64,000 bases of DNA from Anaerolineales bacterium. Lineage in GTDB: Bacteria; Chloroflexota; Anaerolineae; Anaerolineales; Villigracilaceae. Shown piece after piece: positions 31,679 through 40,595 of this stretch; the stretch's first letter is position 1; each line of letters starts with the position of its first letter. The position numbers and the translations under genes are program-made. The stretch covers positions 124,001-188,000 of the forward strand of contig JACKAV010000001.1 of the NCBI GenBank assembly GCA_020634895.1, in the 5' to 3' direction. Under the pieces are notes generated by a model that saw only the letters and a list, made by a program, of their open reading frames with translations, did no database searches and was not told the DNA's origin.

Positions 31679-33181
31679 TTAATTCCTATAATTTCCAGTC
31701 TGCTTCCACGGGTTGAAGGGATCGGTCTCATTCGAAACAGCAGACTGCGCCTTGCCGCTGACGAAAACGACATCTGCTAACGCGGCGGCGATGAGCGTGT
31801 TCACTTCCGGCTGAGCGGACGACCATTCGCCAAATTTTGTTTCCACCCAGCGTGTAGAGACTTTGCCCTGCTTGAAATCTTCCGTTTCGATGACGGCACG
31901 CATATAGTCGATGTTCGTCACGACACCGTGAACGATGAAATCGCGCAGGGCGGCTTGCATACGTTTGATGGCGTCTTCGCGGTTTCCGGCGTGGACGATC
32001 AACTTCGCCAGCAGCGGATCATAAAAATGGGTGACCTGATTGCCTGCAGCAAAGCCAGAGTCCACGCGGATGCCCGGTCCCTGCGGAGGGATGAATTGCA
32101 GGAGTTTGCCGGTGCTTGGCAAAAAGCCCGAAGCAGGGTCTTCAGCATAGACGCGGCACTCGATGGCATGTCCGTGTTGGTGGATGTCGCTTTGCTGAAA
32201 TGGGAATTTCTCTCCCGCCGCAATACGTATCTGCCAGTGAACGAGGTCGAGCCCTGTGACGAGTTCCGTGACAGGATGTTCCACTTGCAGGCGGGTGTTC
32301 ATTTCGAGAAAGTAGAAAGGTTGAAGGTTTAAGGTTGCAAGTTTTGGGTCGAAGATAAATTCAACCGTACCCGCATTGTAGTAATTGACTGCTTTTGCCG
32401 CATTGACCGCGGCTTGCCCCATTTGTTCCCGCAGTTCAGGTGTAAGCAATGGGGAAGGGGATTCTTCGATGATCTTTTGGTGACGGCGCTGTACCGAACA
32501 TTCTCGTTCGAATAGATGAACAAGATGTCCGTGCTTATCGCCGAAGACTTGTATTTCGATGTGATGTGCCTCTGCAAGATATTTTTCGATGAGCAGGCGG
32601 TCATCACCGAAGGCATTCAGGGATTCACTCCGCGCCAGTTCGATGGAATCTTTCAATTCACTTTCGGCGTTGACGACGCGCATCCCTTTGCCGCCGCCGC
32701 CTGCCGCTGCTTTGACGAGAACGGGATAACCGATCTCGTTCGCGGCTTTTTGGAAGTCTTCGTAGCTTTCCAAGCCTTCGAAGCCGGGGACGGTGGGAAC
32801 GCCCGCTTTCTTCATCAGTATCTTTGATTCAGCTTTATCGCCCATCGCGCGGATCGAATCCGCTGAGGGACCGATAAAGGTCAGGTTCGCTGATTCGACT
32901 GCGGCGGCGAAAGAGGCGTTCTCTGAGAGGAATCCATAGCCCGGGTGGATGGCATCCGCTTGGGAGGTGCGCGCGGCTTGGATGAGTTTATCCACATTCA
33001 AATAGGATTCTTTTGGCGCGGCATCACCGAGCAGCACGGCTTCATCGGCGAATTGAACGTGCTGGGCGTTTTTATCCGCCTCGGAATATACGGCGACGGT
33101 TTGAATTCCCAACTCGCGGCAGGCGCGCATAATGCGGATGGCGATCTCGCCGCGGTTGGCAATGAGTATCTTATTGAACAC
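31679..33181 (-). CDS. Biotin carboxylase subunit of an acyl-CoA carboxylase
   Basis: The 500-aa protein has the biotin carboxylase ATP-grasp fold: KILIANRGEIAIRIMRACRELG, KAAAGGGGKGMRVV glycine loop, HIEIQVFGDKHGHLVHLFERECS and EMNTRLQVEHPVTE with the catalytic Glu/Asn/Arg. It carboxylates the biotin of the carrier with bicarbonate and ATP. Between VEFIFD and FYFLEMNTR it carries an extra PKLATLNLQP that is encoded by a G/T-rich repeat. Its start overlaps the upstream epimerase gene by 11 bp. The last ~50 residues vary. Confidence 0.93.
   Translation of the reverse strand: MFNKILIANRGEIAIRIMRACRELGIQTVAVYSEADKNAQHVQFADEAVLLGDAAPKESYLNVDKLIQAARTSQADAIHPGYGFLSENASFAAAVESANLTFIGPSADSIRAMGDKAESKILMKKAGVPTVPGFEGLESYEDFQKAANEIGYPVLVKAAAGGGGKGMRVVNAESELKDSIELARSESLNAFGDDRLLIEKYLAEAHHIEIQVFGDKHGHLVHLFERECSVQRRHQKIIEESPSPLLTPELREQMGQAAVNAAKAVNYYNAGTVEFIFDPKLATLNLQPFYFLEMNTRLQVEHPVTELVTGLDLVHWQIRIAAGEKFPFQQSDIHQHGHAIECRVYAEDPASGFLPSTGKLLQFIPPQGPGIRVDSGFAAGNQVTHFYDPLLAKLIVHAGNREDAIKRMQAALRDFIVHGVVTNIDYMRAVIETEDFKQGKVSTRWVETKFGEWSSAQPEVNTLIAAALADVVFVSGKAQSAVSNETDPFNPWKQTGNYRN
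32316..32345. repeat. G/T-rich repeat inserted in frame in the biotin carboxylase gene
   Basis: Thirty bases with the words AAGGTTGAAGG and TTTAAGGTTGCAAG encode ten extra residues in a loop just before the EMNTRLQVEHP motif. The same words occur in the intergenic repeat at 30582-30652. Confidence 0.65.
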
Positions 33182-34154
33182 TCAACAACTCCAGTAATTC
33201 TTTTTCGCGTTCGGGTTTCAGCCCCGCTTTTAGTTCGTGGTCGTGCGGACGTTCGAATTCCCAATCGTAAATATCTTTGATGGTTTGGGCGAGCGGAGTA
33301 AAGGTCAGCCCGGCATGAACGGCTTTGGAAATATCGACGTGTGATACGCCAAAGTCATCTCCTGTTTCGGGAATCCATGCGGGCATATCGCTCCACGGCG
33401 CCACGTTATTTTTTTCAAGAAAATCCACAGATGCCCATTTAAAATGCGCGTTGCTTTTACTTACCCGTTTGCAGGTTTCGAAAACCGTATTCAATGTGAC
33501 CGGATTCCCTACTGCGTTGAACACGCCTGAAACCTCATGGTCTGCAATTTTGATGACGAAGTCTGCCAGGTCGCGCGCGTCGATGAATTGGGTCATGGCA
33601 TCCGGGCGGTCGGGAGCGAGCACGGTTCCGCCTTGCGCGATGCGTAACGGCCAATATGTGAATCGGTCGGTGGGGTCGTGCGGTCCCACGATCAAGCCGG
33701 GACGGATGATAAGCGAGCGCATTCCATACACTTCCTGCACAACGTTCTCGCACAAAACCTTTAGCGGTCCATAGGTTTCGCCGGTGATCTCCTCCACACT
33801 TTCATCAGCCATGGTTGCGACCGGATCGCTTTCCTTGATGCCGATCTTGCTGAAATCGCGGTATACCGAAACCGACGAAATAAAGATATAACGCTGGACT
33901 CTGTCTTTCAGCGCTTCAGCGGATTTGCGGACGATGCGTGGAAGATATCCGCATGTATCGATGACCGCATCCCACTGACCCGATAACTGCTCTATGTCAG
34001 TTTCTCTATCTCCTTTTATGGTTTTGACTCTTCGAAAAAGCCCGGGATTGGTCTGCCCGCGGTTGAAGAGAGTCACTTCGTGTCCATGCGCGCGCGCAGA
34101 ATTGACGAGGTGGCGTCCGACAAAACGCGTCCCCCCAATGATGAGGATCTTCAT
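33171..34154 (-). CDS. NAD-dependent epimerase/dehydratase family protein
   Basis: The 327-aa protein has an extended SDR N terminus (KILIIGGTRFVGRHLVNSA), then FNRGQTNPGLF, YIFISSVSVYRDF and a TGETYGPLKVLCENV stretch in which the usual YxxxK reads Tyr-Gly-Pro-Leu-Lys. It resembles the isoflavone-reductase-like/csp41-type SDRs of unknown substrate. It overlaps both neighbours: 4 bp with the methyltransferase gene (ATGA) and 11 bp with the biotin carboxylase gene, so it is firmly inside the operon. Confidence 0.78.
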   Translation of the reverse strand: MKILIIGGTRFVGRHLVNSARAHGHEVTLFNRGQTNPGLFRRVKTIKGDRETDIEQLSGQWDAVIDTCGYLPRIVRKSAEALKDRVQRYIFISSVSVYRDFSKIGIKESDPVATMADESVEEITGETYGPLKVLCENVVQEVYGMRSLIIRPGLIVGPHDPTDRFTYWPLRIAQGGTVLAPDRPDAMTQFIDARDLADFVIKIADHEVSGVFNAVGNPVTLNTVFETCKRVSKSNAHFKWASVDFLEKNNVAPWSDMPAWIPETGDDFGVSHVDISKAVHAGLTFTPLAQTIKDIYDWEFERPHDHELKAGLKPEREKELLELLSVQ

Positions 34155-34921
34155 GGTTTGACTCCGATGAGTGTAAAAAGGGTGTCCGTGGGCTTGACGG
34201 GGTTGAACGTAAACTCGCTGTAAACCTGAATATCTTTGAAGCCTGCTTCTTCGAACAGGGCAACAGCTTCCGCCTGGGTGTAAGAAAGTGTTGCAGGCGA
34301 TTGGTTGTGCAATTCCGATTCGATCATCACGCCGTCGCGGAGGATCTCCCAGGTATCGTGGGTATCTTCCATTTTGGTCTCGGGGTTGTAGCGCGACCAA
34401 CCTGTCCAGCGGACGATGGCGCCGTCGTCGCGCACGCCTTCCATGCTGAATCCGCTATCGAATTTATCGCCCGGTTTCCAAAGTGTCATGAAAGGGGAGA
34501 CCAATGCACCACCGGGTTCAAGATATTCAAAGAAACAACTCATGGCTTTCTGGGGGTCTCCCGGCTGTAATAAGAGTTGAAAAGAACTTGAAGGCACAAG
34601 GATGGTCTTGTATTTTCGCACCAGGTTAAGAGCTGACATGTCTTGAACGTAAAGATTGAGGTTGAGCCCCTTCTTTTTGGCATTCTTTTCACAGAGTTCG
34701 ATCATTTCCGGCGAGACGTCCACACCGTCTATGTCGATTCCTTGAGCCGCGAAGTCCAGGATGATGCGTCCACTGGCGCAGCCGACATCCAGCACAGGTT
34801 GACCATATTTCCCGACCAATTCCAGAAACATGGCGCGATCTTCCCAATCGGACGTATCGCCGCGCACCAAGTCCCAATATTTGGACATCAAACCGTAGTA
34901 TTCATAAGGTTGGGATGCCAT
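34151..34921 (-). CDS. Class I SAM-dependent methyltransferase
   Basis: The 256-aa protein carries motif I (VLDVGCASGRIILDFA), an Asp after the second strand (GVDVSPEMI) and the FLEYLEPGGALVSPF region of small-molecule methyltransferases. Substrate unknown. It is translationally coupled to the following epimerase gene through a 4-bp overlap and preceded closely by the DUF1579 gene. Confidence 0.8.
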   Translation of the reverse strand: MASQPYEYYGLMSKYWDLVRGDTSDWEDRAMFLELVGKYGQPVLDVGCASGRIILDFAAQGIDIDGVDVSPEMIELCEKNAKKKGLNLNLYVQDMSALNLVRKYKTILVPSSSFQLLLQPGDPQKAMSCFFEYLEPGGALVSPFMTLWKPGDKFDSGFSMEGVRDDGAIVRWTGWSRYNPETKMEDTHDTWEILRDGVMIESELHNQSPATLSYTQAEAVALFEEAGFKDIQVYSEFTFNPVKPTDTLFTLIGVKP

Positions 34922-34935
34922 AAACCTCTCCTTGA

Positions 34936-35412
34936 TTATTGAGTACGTTTCATTCTTGCTTCGGTGGCTTTTGCTTCATTGCCATCCGGCATGATATTGT
35001 ATGCGGTGATGGTCAGTTCATCGTCGGTGAATTCCACTTCGGTACGCCAGCCCCAATCTGGTCCGCCGGTAGGGTCGGGGTATGAGCCAAGGACGAAGAA
35101 TCCGTTTCCCTTTGCGTTGCCTTCACAGAACATGATTGCGGTGTTGTTATGGAACGAGTCCACCCAGGAGGCTTCATAACGCTCGAGCGTGGTGTTGTAG
35201 CCGAAAGTGAACATGCCTTGCTGTACTTCGCCTTCAATGGAAGATTGATAGAGGAAAAGAGCAAAGCGCCCATCGAGAACAAGCTGGATGGTTCCGGCAA
35301 TCGGAGCTTCGTTGGCAAGCTTCTCCGGTTCAAGCCAGAGTTTGGAAGTGCCCTGCCAGTGACCGGCAAGGTTTGCAAAAAAATGATGTGGCGTTGTGGA
35401 TTCAAATGGCAT
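34936..35412 (-). CDS. DUF1579 family protein
   Basis: The 158-aa protein shows the DUF1579 beta-barrel pattern: LAGHWQGTSKLWLEP, TIQLVLDGRFALFLYQSSIEG, MFTFGYNTTLERYEASWVDSF and a C-terminal RMKRTQ. The family has a lipocalin-like fold and no known reaction. It lies between the carboxyltransferase and methyltransferase genes of the operon. Confidence 0.72.
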   Translation of the reverse strand: MPFESTTPHHFFANLAGHWQGTSKLWLEPEKLANEAPIAGTIQLVLDGRFALFLYQSSIEGEVQQGMFTFGYNTTLERYEASWVDSFHNNTAIMFCEGNAKGNGFFVLGSYPDPTGGPDWGWRTEVEFTDDELTITAYNIMPDGNEAKATEARMKRTQ

Positions 35413-35442
35413 GGTTATGTCCTTTTTCTTCTTTCCTCTTTT

Positions 35443-37065
35443 TTACATCCTAAATACCCCAAAGCCGCCGTCCTCCTTCGGAGCGTTCAATACAACGGAC
35501 AATGTTAATCCCAATACCTGCCTCGTATCTGCCGGGTCGATCACGCCGTCATCCCAAAGACGGGCAGTGGAGTGATAGGGACTGCCTTCACGTTCGTATT
35601 TCTCCAACAGCGGACGCTTGAACTCTTCCGCCTCTTCCGCGCTCAGGGCTGGTTTGCCTTCTCTGACGAGTTGATCCTGTTTGATGGTTAACATCACGTT
35701 CGCGGCTTGTTCCCCGCCCATAACGGAGATGCGGGCATTGGGCCACATCCACAGGAAGCGCGAGCCGTACGCGCGTCCAGCCATGGCATAGTTGCCTGCG
35801 CCGAACGAGCCGCCGATGACCACCGTCAGCTTGGGGACGCGGGTGGTGGCAACGGCATGGACCATCTTCGCGCCGTCCTTTGCGATGCCGCCGGTTTCGT
35901 AATCTTTGCCGACCATGAAGCCGGTGATGTTCTGTAAGAAGATAAGTGGAATGCCGCGCTGGTCGCACAGTTCGATGAAGTGCGTCCCCTTGAGCGCGGA
36001 CTCGCTGAACAAGACTCCGTTATTGGCGATGATGCCGACGGGATAGCCGTGAATTCTCGCAAATCCGCAGACGAGAGTCGTGCCGTAGCGCGATTTGAAC
36101 TCGCGGAATTTGCTTCCATCCACGATGCGGGCGATGATCTCGCGGACATCGAAGGATTCTTTGAAGGTGCGCGGAAGGACGCCGTACAATTCGTCAGTGT
36201 TGTATAAAGGCTCCTCGGGTGGAGCAACTTCCAGTCCCGAAAGATGCGAGTGGATGTGTCCGCGCGGTAAGGTCTCAACGATGCTTCGTAAAATTTCAAT
36301 CGCATGGTCATCATCCTCTGCGAAGTGATCCGCCACACCCGATTTGCGTGTGTGGACATCCGCACCGCCCAGTTCTTCGGCAGTGACATCCTCACCCGTG
36401 GCGGCTTTGACGAGCGGAGGTCCGCCGAGAAAGATCGTGCCCGCGCCTTTGACGATAAGCGCTTCATCGCTCATGGCAGGGACGTACGCGCCGCCCGCCG
36501 TGCAGGAACCCATCACCGCCGCGATCTGCGGAATGCGCTTGGCAGACATGCGCGCCTGATTGTAAAAAATGCGCCCAAAGTGATTGACATCGGGGAAGAC
36601 CTCATCCTGAAAAGGCAAATTCGCCCCGCCAGAATCCACGAGATACAGACAGGGCAAATAATTTTCTTCGGCGATCTGCTGCGCGCGCAAATGCTTCTTG
36701 ACCGTCATCGGGAAATATGAGCCGCCCTTGACCGTAGCATCATTTGCAATGATGAGCGCTTCGCGATTCGAGATGCGCCCAATGCCGGTGACGATGCCCG
36801 CGCTCGGCGCCTCGTTGTTGTAGAGGTTGATCGCCGCCAACGCGGAGAGTTCCAGAAAAGGCGCGCCCGGGTCGAGCAGACGTTCGATGCGTTCGCGCAC
36901 GAATAACTTGCCCTGCTCTTCGTGGCGTTTGCGGTACTTTTCGCCACCGCCTTCACGGACTTCGGCAAGGTGTTTCTTCAATTCCTGCGCGAGGGCGCGG
37001 TTATGTTCTGTATTGGCTTTGAATTCGGGAGATTGCGGGTCAAGGGCAGATGAGAGAGTTTCCAT
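35443..37065 (-). CDS. Methylcrotonyl-CoA-type carboxyltransferase subunit (beta)
   Basis: The 540-aa protein closely follows methylcrotonyl-CoA carboxylase beta: YNNEAPSAGIVTGIGRIS, ANDATVKGGSYFPMTVKKH, CLYLVDSGGANLPFQDEVFP, AVMGSCTAGGAYVPAMSDEA and a second crotonase-like half with NITGFMVGKDYETGGIAKDG. It transfers CO2 from carboxybiotin to 3-methylcrotonyl-CoA in leucine breakdown, or to a related acyl-CoA. It is the first gene of the minus-strand operon; biotin carboxylase and carrier are encoded separately, three genes further on. Confidence 0.9.
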   Translation of the reverse strand: METLSSALDPQSPEFKANTEHNRALAQELKKHLAEVREGGGEKYRKRHEEQGKLFVRERIERLLDPGAPFLELSALAAINLYNNEAPSAGIVTGIGRISNREALIIANDATVKGGSYFPMTVKKHLRAQQIAEENYLPCLYLVDSGGANLPFQDEVFPDVNHFGRIFYNQARMSAKRIPQIAAVMGSCTAGGAYVPAMSDEALIVKGAGTIFLGGPPLVKAATGEDVTAEELGGADVHTRKSGVADHFAEDDDHAIEILRSIVETLPRGHIHSHLSGLEVAPPEEPLYNTDELYGVLPRTFKESFDVREIIARIVDGSKFREFKSRYGTTLVCGFARIHGYPVGIIANNGVLFSESALKGTHFIELCDQRGIPLIFLQNITGFMVGKDYETGGIAKDGAKMVHAVATTRVPKLTVVIGGSFGAGNYAMAGRAYGSRFLWMWPNARISVMGGEQAANVMLTIKQDQLVREGKPALSAEEAEEFKRPLLEKYEREGSPYHSTARLWDDGVIDPADTRQVLGLTLSVVLNAPKEDGGFGVFRM

Positions 37066-37219
37066 TTGTTAGTCGGGTAGGTTAATAGTTGGGTGGTTTT
37101 ATAGTTGGTAAAAGTTGTGGAAATGGTGGGTTGATTGGGATGAGTCTAGCATAAAGGGGTAAGAGTTACAAGAAATGGAAACAAAACGCAATAAAAGCCG
37201 CGCTCCCCCAAATGGCATG

Positions 37220-37249
37220 TTGTTCATGCCTTGTGGTCATGTTTATAAT
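37220..37249 (+). promoter_or_regulatory. Predicted arginine deiminase promoter
   Basis: TTGTTC (37220-37225) and TATAAT (37244-37249) are separated by 18 bp, about 33 nt before the start codon. Confidence 0.6.
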
Positions 37250-37281
37250 CGCACCCAGTTTTAGAGATGAGGAGTCTACAT

Positions 37282-38538
37282 ATGAATGGTTTGGGCGTTT
37301 ATTCTGAAGTTGGCAAACTGCGCAAGGTGATCGTGCATCGTCCCGAGTTGAGTCTTCAGCGGCTCACACCGGACAATCACGATGACCTGCTTTTCGACGA
37401 TGTGCTGTGGGTGGAGCGCGCTCAATGGGAGCATGACCAGTTCACACAAATTCTCCGCGAACATGGCGCGGACGTCTTATATGTTTCGGATCTGCTCACC
37501 GAGACTCTTAAATCCAGCGATGAGGCGAGACATCTCATCGTCGAAAATGTGGCGACGGAATATACAGTCGGGTGGGCATTGGTGGATGAAATTCGGCGCT
37601 TCCTTCTGGACCTTGAGCCTGATTCGCTTGCGAGACATTTGATCGGCGGTTTGACAGCCACCGAAGCGGACGTGGACTGGAAAGCCTTTGCGGATATTTC
37701 CCTGCACGCCTCCGCGTTGACGGGCATGAATTCCTTCCTCCTGCCGCCGCTGCCGAACACACTCTTCACCCGCGACTCATCCTGCTGGATATTCGACGGC
37801 GCCTCTGTCAACCCGATGTTCTGGCCCGCCCGCAGACGTGAGTCCTTGAACATGTATGCGATCTACAAATATCATCCCATGTTCAAGGATGCGGGTTTTC
37901 AGTTCTGGTATCCCAATGAAACAGACGGCGAATTCAACATGCAGAACTTCGGGCGGTCTTCCCTCGAAGGCGGTGACGTTCTGCCGATTGGCAACGGCAC
38001 CGTGCTCATCGGCATGTCCGAGCGGACACAGGGCAGCATGATCGAACAGATCGCTGATTCGCTGTTCACCCACGGCAGCGCGGAGCGGGTCATTGCCTGC
38101 GTCATGACCAAAGACCGTGCCCACATGCATCTCGATACGGTTTTTACGATGCTTGACAGAGACAAGGTCACACTCTACCCCAAGGTGGTGAATCAGATCC
38201 AAGCCATCAGCTTACGACCCGGCAAAAAAGCTGGAGACTTCCACGTCACGCATGAGGCGGGGTTGATCCCCGCAGTGGAGGACGCGCTCAAAGTTAAATT
38301 GACTGTTGTTGAAACGGGCGGGGATTCCTATCAAGCCGAGCGCGAACAATGGGACGATGCCAACAACACCGTTGCCGTCGAGCCGGGCGTGGTCATCGTG
38401 TATGAGCGCAATACGTACACCATTGCCAAAATGCGCGAAGCCGGTGTGACGGTGATTCCCATTGCAGGCTTTGAGCTTGGCAAAGGTCGCGGCGGCGGAC
38501 ACTGCATGACCTGCCCCGTTGCACGCGATGGGATTTGA
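37282..38538 (+). CDS. arcA: Arginine deiminase
   Basis: The 418-aa protein has the arginine deiminase motifs in order: LPNTLFTRDSSCWIFD, SSLEGGDVLPIGNG, CVMTKDRAHMHLDTVFTML and the active-site Cys in GGGHCMTCPVARD. It hydrolyses arginine to citrulline and ammonia. No arcB or arcC is nearby, so energy gain from the pathway would need genes elsewhere. The ATG at 37282 follows GAGGAG by 7 nt; an upstream ATG at 37267 overlaps the ribosome site. A long inverted repeat follows the stop. Confidence 0.93.
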   Translation: MNGLGVYSEVGKLRKVIVHRPELSLQRLTPDNHDDLLFDDVLWVERAQWEHDQFTQILREHGADVLYVSDLLTETLKSSDEARHLIVENVATEYTVGWALVDEIRRFLLDLEPDSLARHLIGGLTATEADVDWKAFADISLHASALTGMNSFLLPPLPNTLFTRDSSCWIFDGASVNPMFWPARRRESLNMYAIYKYHPMFKDAGFQFWYPNETDGEFNMQNFGRSSLEGGDVLPIGNGTVLIGMSERTQGSMIEQIADSLFTHGSAERVIACVMTKDRAHMHLDTVFTMLDRDKVTLYPKVVNQIQAISLRPGKKAGDFHVTHEAGLIPAVEDALKVKLTVVETGGDSYQAEREQWDDANNTVAVEPGVVIVYERNTYTIAKMREAGVTVIPIAGFELGKGRGGGHCMTCPVARDGI

Positions 38539-38539
38539 C

Positions 38540-38617
38540 CCCCTCCGCCGCTGACGCGGCACCTCCCCCAAATACGACAGAAGTACCGTCGTATTTGGGG
38601 GAGGACGGGTGGGGGCT
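38540..38617. repeat. Long inverted repeat after arcA
   Basis: CCTCCCCCAAATACGAC (38562-38578) pairs perfectly with its complement at 38588-38604 around a 9-nt loop, with more pairing outside. No T-run follows, so it is rather a palindromic repeat that may also stabilise the arcA mRNA end. Confidence 0.7.
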
Positions 38618-38657
38618 GCTTTACTTGAACTTCCTCCGCATATGTTACGATTCCCCC

Positions 38658-39119
38658 ATGAACTTCTCTCCCATCACCGACGATCTCTTCATTGGCACCA
38701 CGCCTCATAAAAAGGATTACGAAACCCTGCGGGATTTGGGTGTGCGCCTTGTGCTGAACATGCGCTTCGAGCGCATGCCCCACCGTGACCCGCATCCCAC
38801 TCCGATCCAGCGGCTCTGGCTCCCAACGTTTGATACGCCTCTGATACCGATTCCCATCAAACCGCTTCTGCGTGGAGCGAAAGCCGCGCTTGAAACAATT
38901 CAGAATGGCGGCAAGGTTTTTGCTCATTGTGCTTATGGCGCTCACCGCGGTGTGACAATGGGTGCGGCGGTGTTGATCGCGCAGGGGATGAATCCGTTCG
39001 AAGCGATGGAGTTGATCAAGTCCAAACGTCCGCAAGCCGACCCGGACGCGTACTACATCCGTCCGCGCATATTGAAATTCGCGAGAGAATGGGCGGAGTC
39101 CAACGACTCCCGTCGTTGA
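38658..39119 (+). CDS. Dual-specificity protein phosphatase-like protein
   Basis: The 153-aa protein has a CX5R loop, HCAYGAHRG, preceded by the ITDDLFIGTTPHKKDYETL start typical of dual-specificity phosphatases. The Asp acid loop is likely around LPTFDTPLIP. It removes phosphate from proteins or nucleotides; the target is unknown. The ATG at 38658 has no ribosome site but a TACGAT box 6 nt upstream, consistent with a leaderless start. A longer frame from 38535 runs through the repeat. Confidence 0.8.
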   Translation: MNFSPITDDLFIGTTPHKKDYETLRDLGVRLVLNMRFERMPHRDPHPTPIQRLWLPTFDTPLIPIPIKPLLRGAKAALETIQNGGKVFAHCAYGAHRGVTMGAAVLIAQGMNPFEAMELIKSKRPQADPDAYYIRPRILKFAREWAESNDSRR

Positions 39120-39160
39120 GGTCAAAAGTCAGAGACTTTTGACTCCGTTGGCAAAATGAA

Positions 39161-40111
39161 ATGAAACCGTCGGTCATTCTAAATTTGATGTTCCTCCTCG
39201 CAGCCTGCTCTTCACCACAGACGACTCCGCCTCCCGCCAAGCCGCCAACGGCTACTCCTGCCAGAGTTGTACCCACGCCGAGATATGACGTCCCCACGCA
39301 GGGACCAGCCACAGTCACACCAGAGGCGCAGGCGACGCGAGAGTCCACGTCCACGCCGACGGTCGAAGCGACACAGGTCACAGCGACGGCTGAAGACAAC
39401 GCGTGGATGAGTCTCCCGGTCCTGCCTGAGCCGGGGACGAATATCCGCGCGATCTATGAGAAGGGGATTGCACGCGGCAATGATCCGCACGCCTTTTCCA
39501 TTTTTGGCGATTGTCAATCCCGCCCCGACGAGTTTTTCGGCATGTATGAGACCGACCCGGAATTGGTCGCCAGCCTTTTGCCTGAATTGCAGGAAACGGT
39601 GCGATATTTTACGGGTTCGTTCAACCGCGAAAGCCCCACCTCACAGGACGGCACCACGCCCGGCGCGCTGCTATGGGACCAATGGCATCGCGGCGAATAT
39701 GGCTGTTCGTTTGGCGAAACGCCCGTGAGTTGTGAACTTCGTATTCATAATCCGTCGTTCGTCATCATTCAAATTGGTTCGCATTTCGAATCGCGCAACA
39801 CTGAATACTTGCGGCGCGTGATAAATCAATTGCTTGAGAACGGCGTTGTTCCCATCCTCGCCACCAAAGCGGACAACCGCGAAAAAGATAACCGCATCAA
39901 CCGCGATATGGCGCTGCTTTCCGCTGAATATGACCTGCCGTTGTGGAATTTCTGGGCTTCGCTTTCCGATCTCCCCAACCGCGGACTCTACACCCGCAAA
40001 GACCGTCCGTTACAAGGCGATATCTATCTGACCGATGACGCCAAAGTGATCCATCGTGAAACCGGTTTGGAAGCATTGGATATCGTCTGGCGTAAGGCAG
40101 CGGGAAATTAA
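39161..40111 (+). CDS. SGNH-hydrolase-like lipoprotein
   Basis: The 316-aa protein has a lipoprotein signal (LNLMFLLAACSS; lipobox LAAC) and a Thr/Pro-rich linker (about 20-85). The mature domain starts FSIFGDCQSRPDEF, with GDCQ where SGNH hydrolases have GDS, followed by FVIIQIGSHFES and PILATKADNRE, matching the order of SGNH blocks, and a DLPLWNFW-x-SL end. If Cys replaces Ser as nucleophile, activity would be altered. The link to the family is moderate. Confidence 0.6.
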   Translation: MKPSVILNLMFLLAACSSPQTTPPPAKPPTATPARVVPTPRYDVPTQGPATVTPEAQATRESTSTPTVEATQVTATAEDNAWMSLPVLPEPGTNIRAIYEKGIARGNDPHAFSIFGDCQSRPDEFFGMYETDPELVASLLPELQETVRYFTGSFNRESPTSQDGTTPGALLWDQWHRGEYGCSFGETPVSCELRIHNPSFVIIQIGSHFESRNTEYLRRVINQLLENGVVPILATKADNREKDNRINRDMALLSAEYDLPLWNFWASLSDLPNRGLYTRKDRPLQGDIYLTDDAKVIHRETGLEALDIVWRKAAGN

Positions 40112-40130
40112 AAAAATCCTACCAAGTCTT

Positions 40131-40199
40131 GTCACCCTGAGCATCAGCGAAGGGTCTCTGACATAGTGTTAGAGATGCTTCGCTAACGCTCAGCATGAC
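40131..40199. repeat. Palindromic repeat, GTCACCCTGAGC family, copy 1
   Basis: GTCACCCTGAGC and GCTCAGCATGAC ends flank a 69-bp element with inner GCGAAGGGTCTC and AGAGATGCTTCGC words. Further copies lie at 53846-53916 and 62580-62655. Confidence 0.75.
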
Positions 40200-40214
40200 G
40201 AACATAAAGTATGT

Positions 40215-40246
40215 AAAAAAAGAACGCCCACACGGGCGTTCTTTTC
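40215..40246. terminator. Bidirectional intrinsic terminator
   Basis: AGAACGCCC (40221-40229) pairs with GGGCGTTCT (40234-40242) around a 4-nt loop, with A-run on one side and T-run on the other. It lies between the convergent lipoprotein gene and the 80-aa gene. Confidence 0.85.
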
Positions 40247-40265
40247 ATCCTTCATCATTCAGCCT

Positions 40266-40508
40266 TTATCCTTTTAATGGCGGCGCATCTTTATCGTACA
40301 CAAAGACCTGCACATCCATTCCATCATTGTTCAACATATCGATCGCGGGCTGGAAGGTCGCATCTTTGATCTTCTGCATATCACCCGCAGGCGCATAGAC
40401 GGAAAGCCGCGCCTCTTCATCAGACATTTTCGCAGATTTGATCTCCGCGCTGGCACAAGCCGCCTTAATGAGATCGGTCATCTTTGTAATGGCTTCATCA
40501 ATCGACAT
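40266..40508 (-). CDS. Small conserved hypothetical protein
   Basis: The 80-aa protein is mixed alpha/beta (MSIDEAITKMTDLIKAACAS, then VQVFVYDKDAPPL) with no signal peptide. AGGAGTG lies before the ATG and a TATAAT at 40534-40539 (minus strand) is a possible promoter. No family recognised. Confidence 0.5.
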   Translation of the reverse strand: MSIDEAITKMTDLIKAACASAEIKSAKMSDEEARLSVYAPAGDMQKIKDATFQPAIDMLNNDGMDVQVFVYDKDAPPLKG

Positions 40509-40595
40509 GATTCACTCCTGTTAAATTTCGGCGATTATATACCAACTCATCCGCATCAAAAATTACGAAAGCGTAAAGGCGATGGTCTAAAAGTA

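Noticed and set aside
31087..31773. Extended N terminus of the biotin carrier gene
   Set aside because: It would run through the CGTCATTGCGAG repeat and overlap the end of biotin carboxylase; the start at 31560 is clean.
33171..34400. Extended N terminus of the epimerase gene (to 34400)
   Set aside because: The extra 82 residues overlap the methyltransferase gene and are not SDR-like; MKILIIGGT at 34154 is the natural start.
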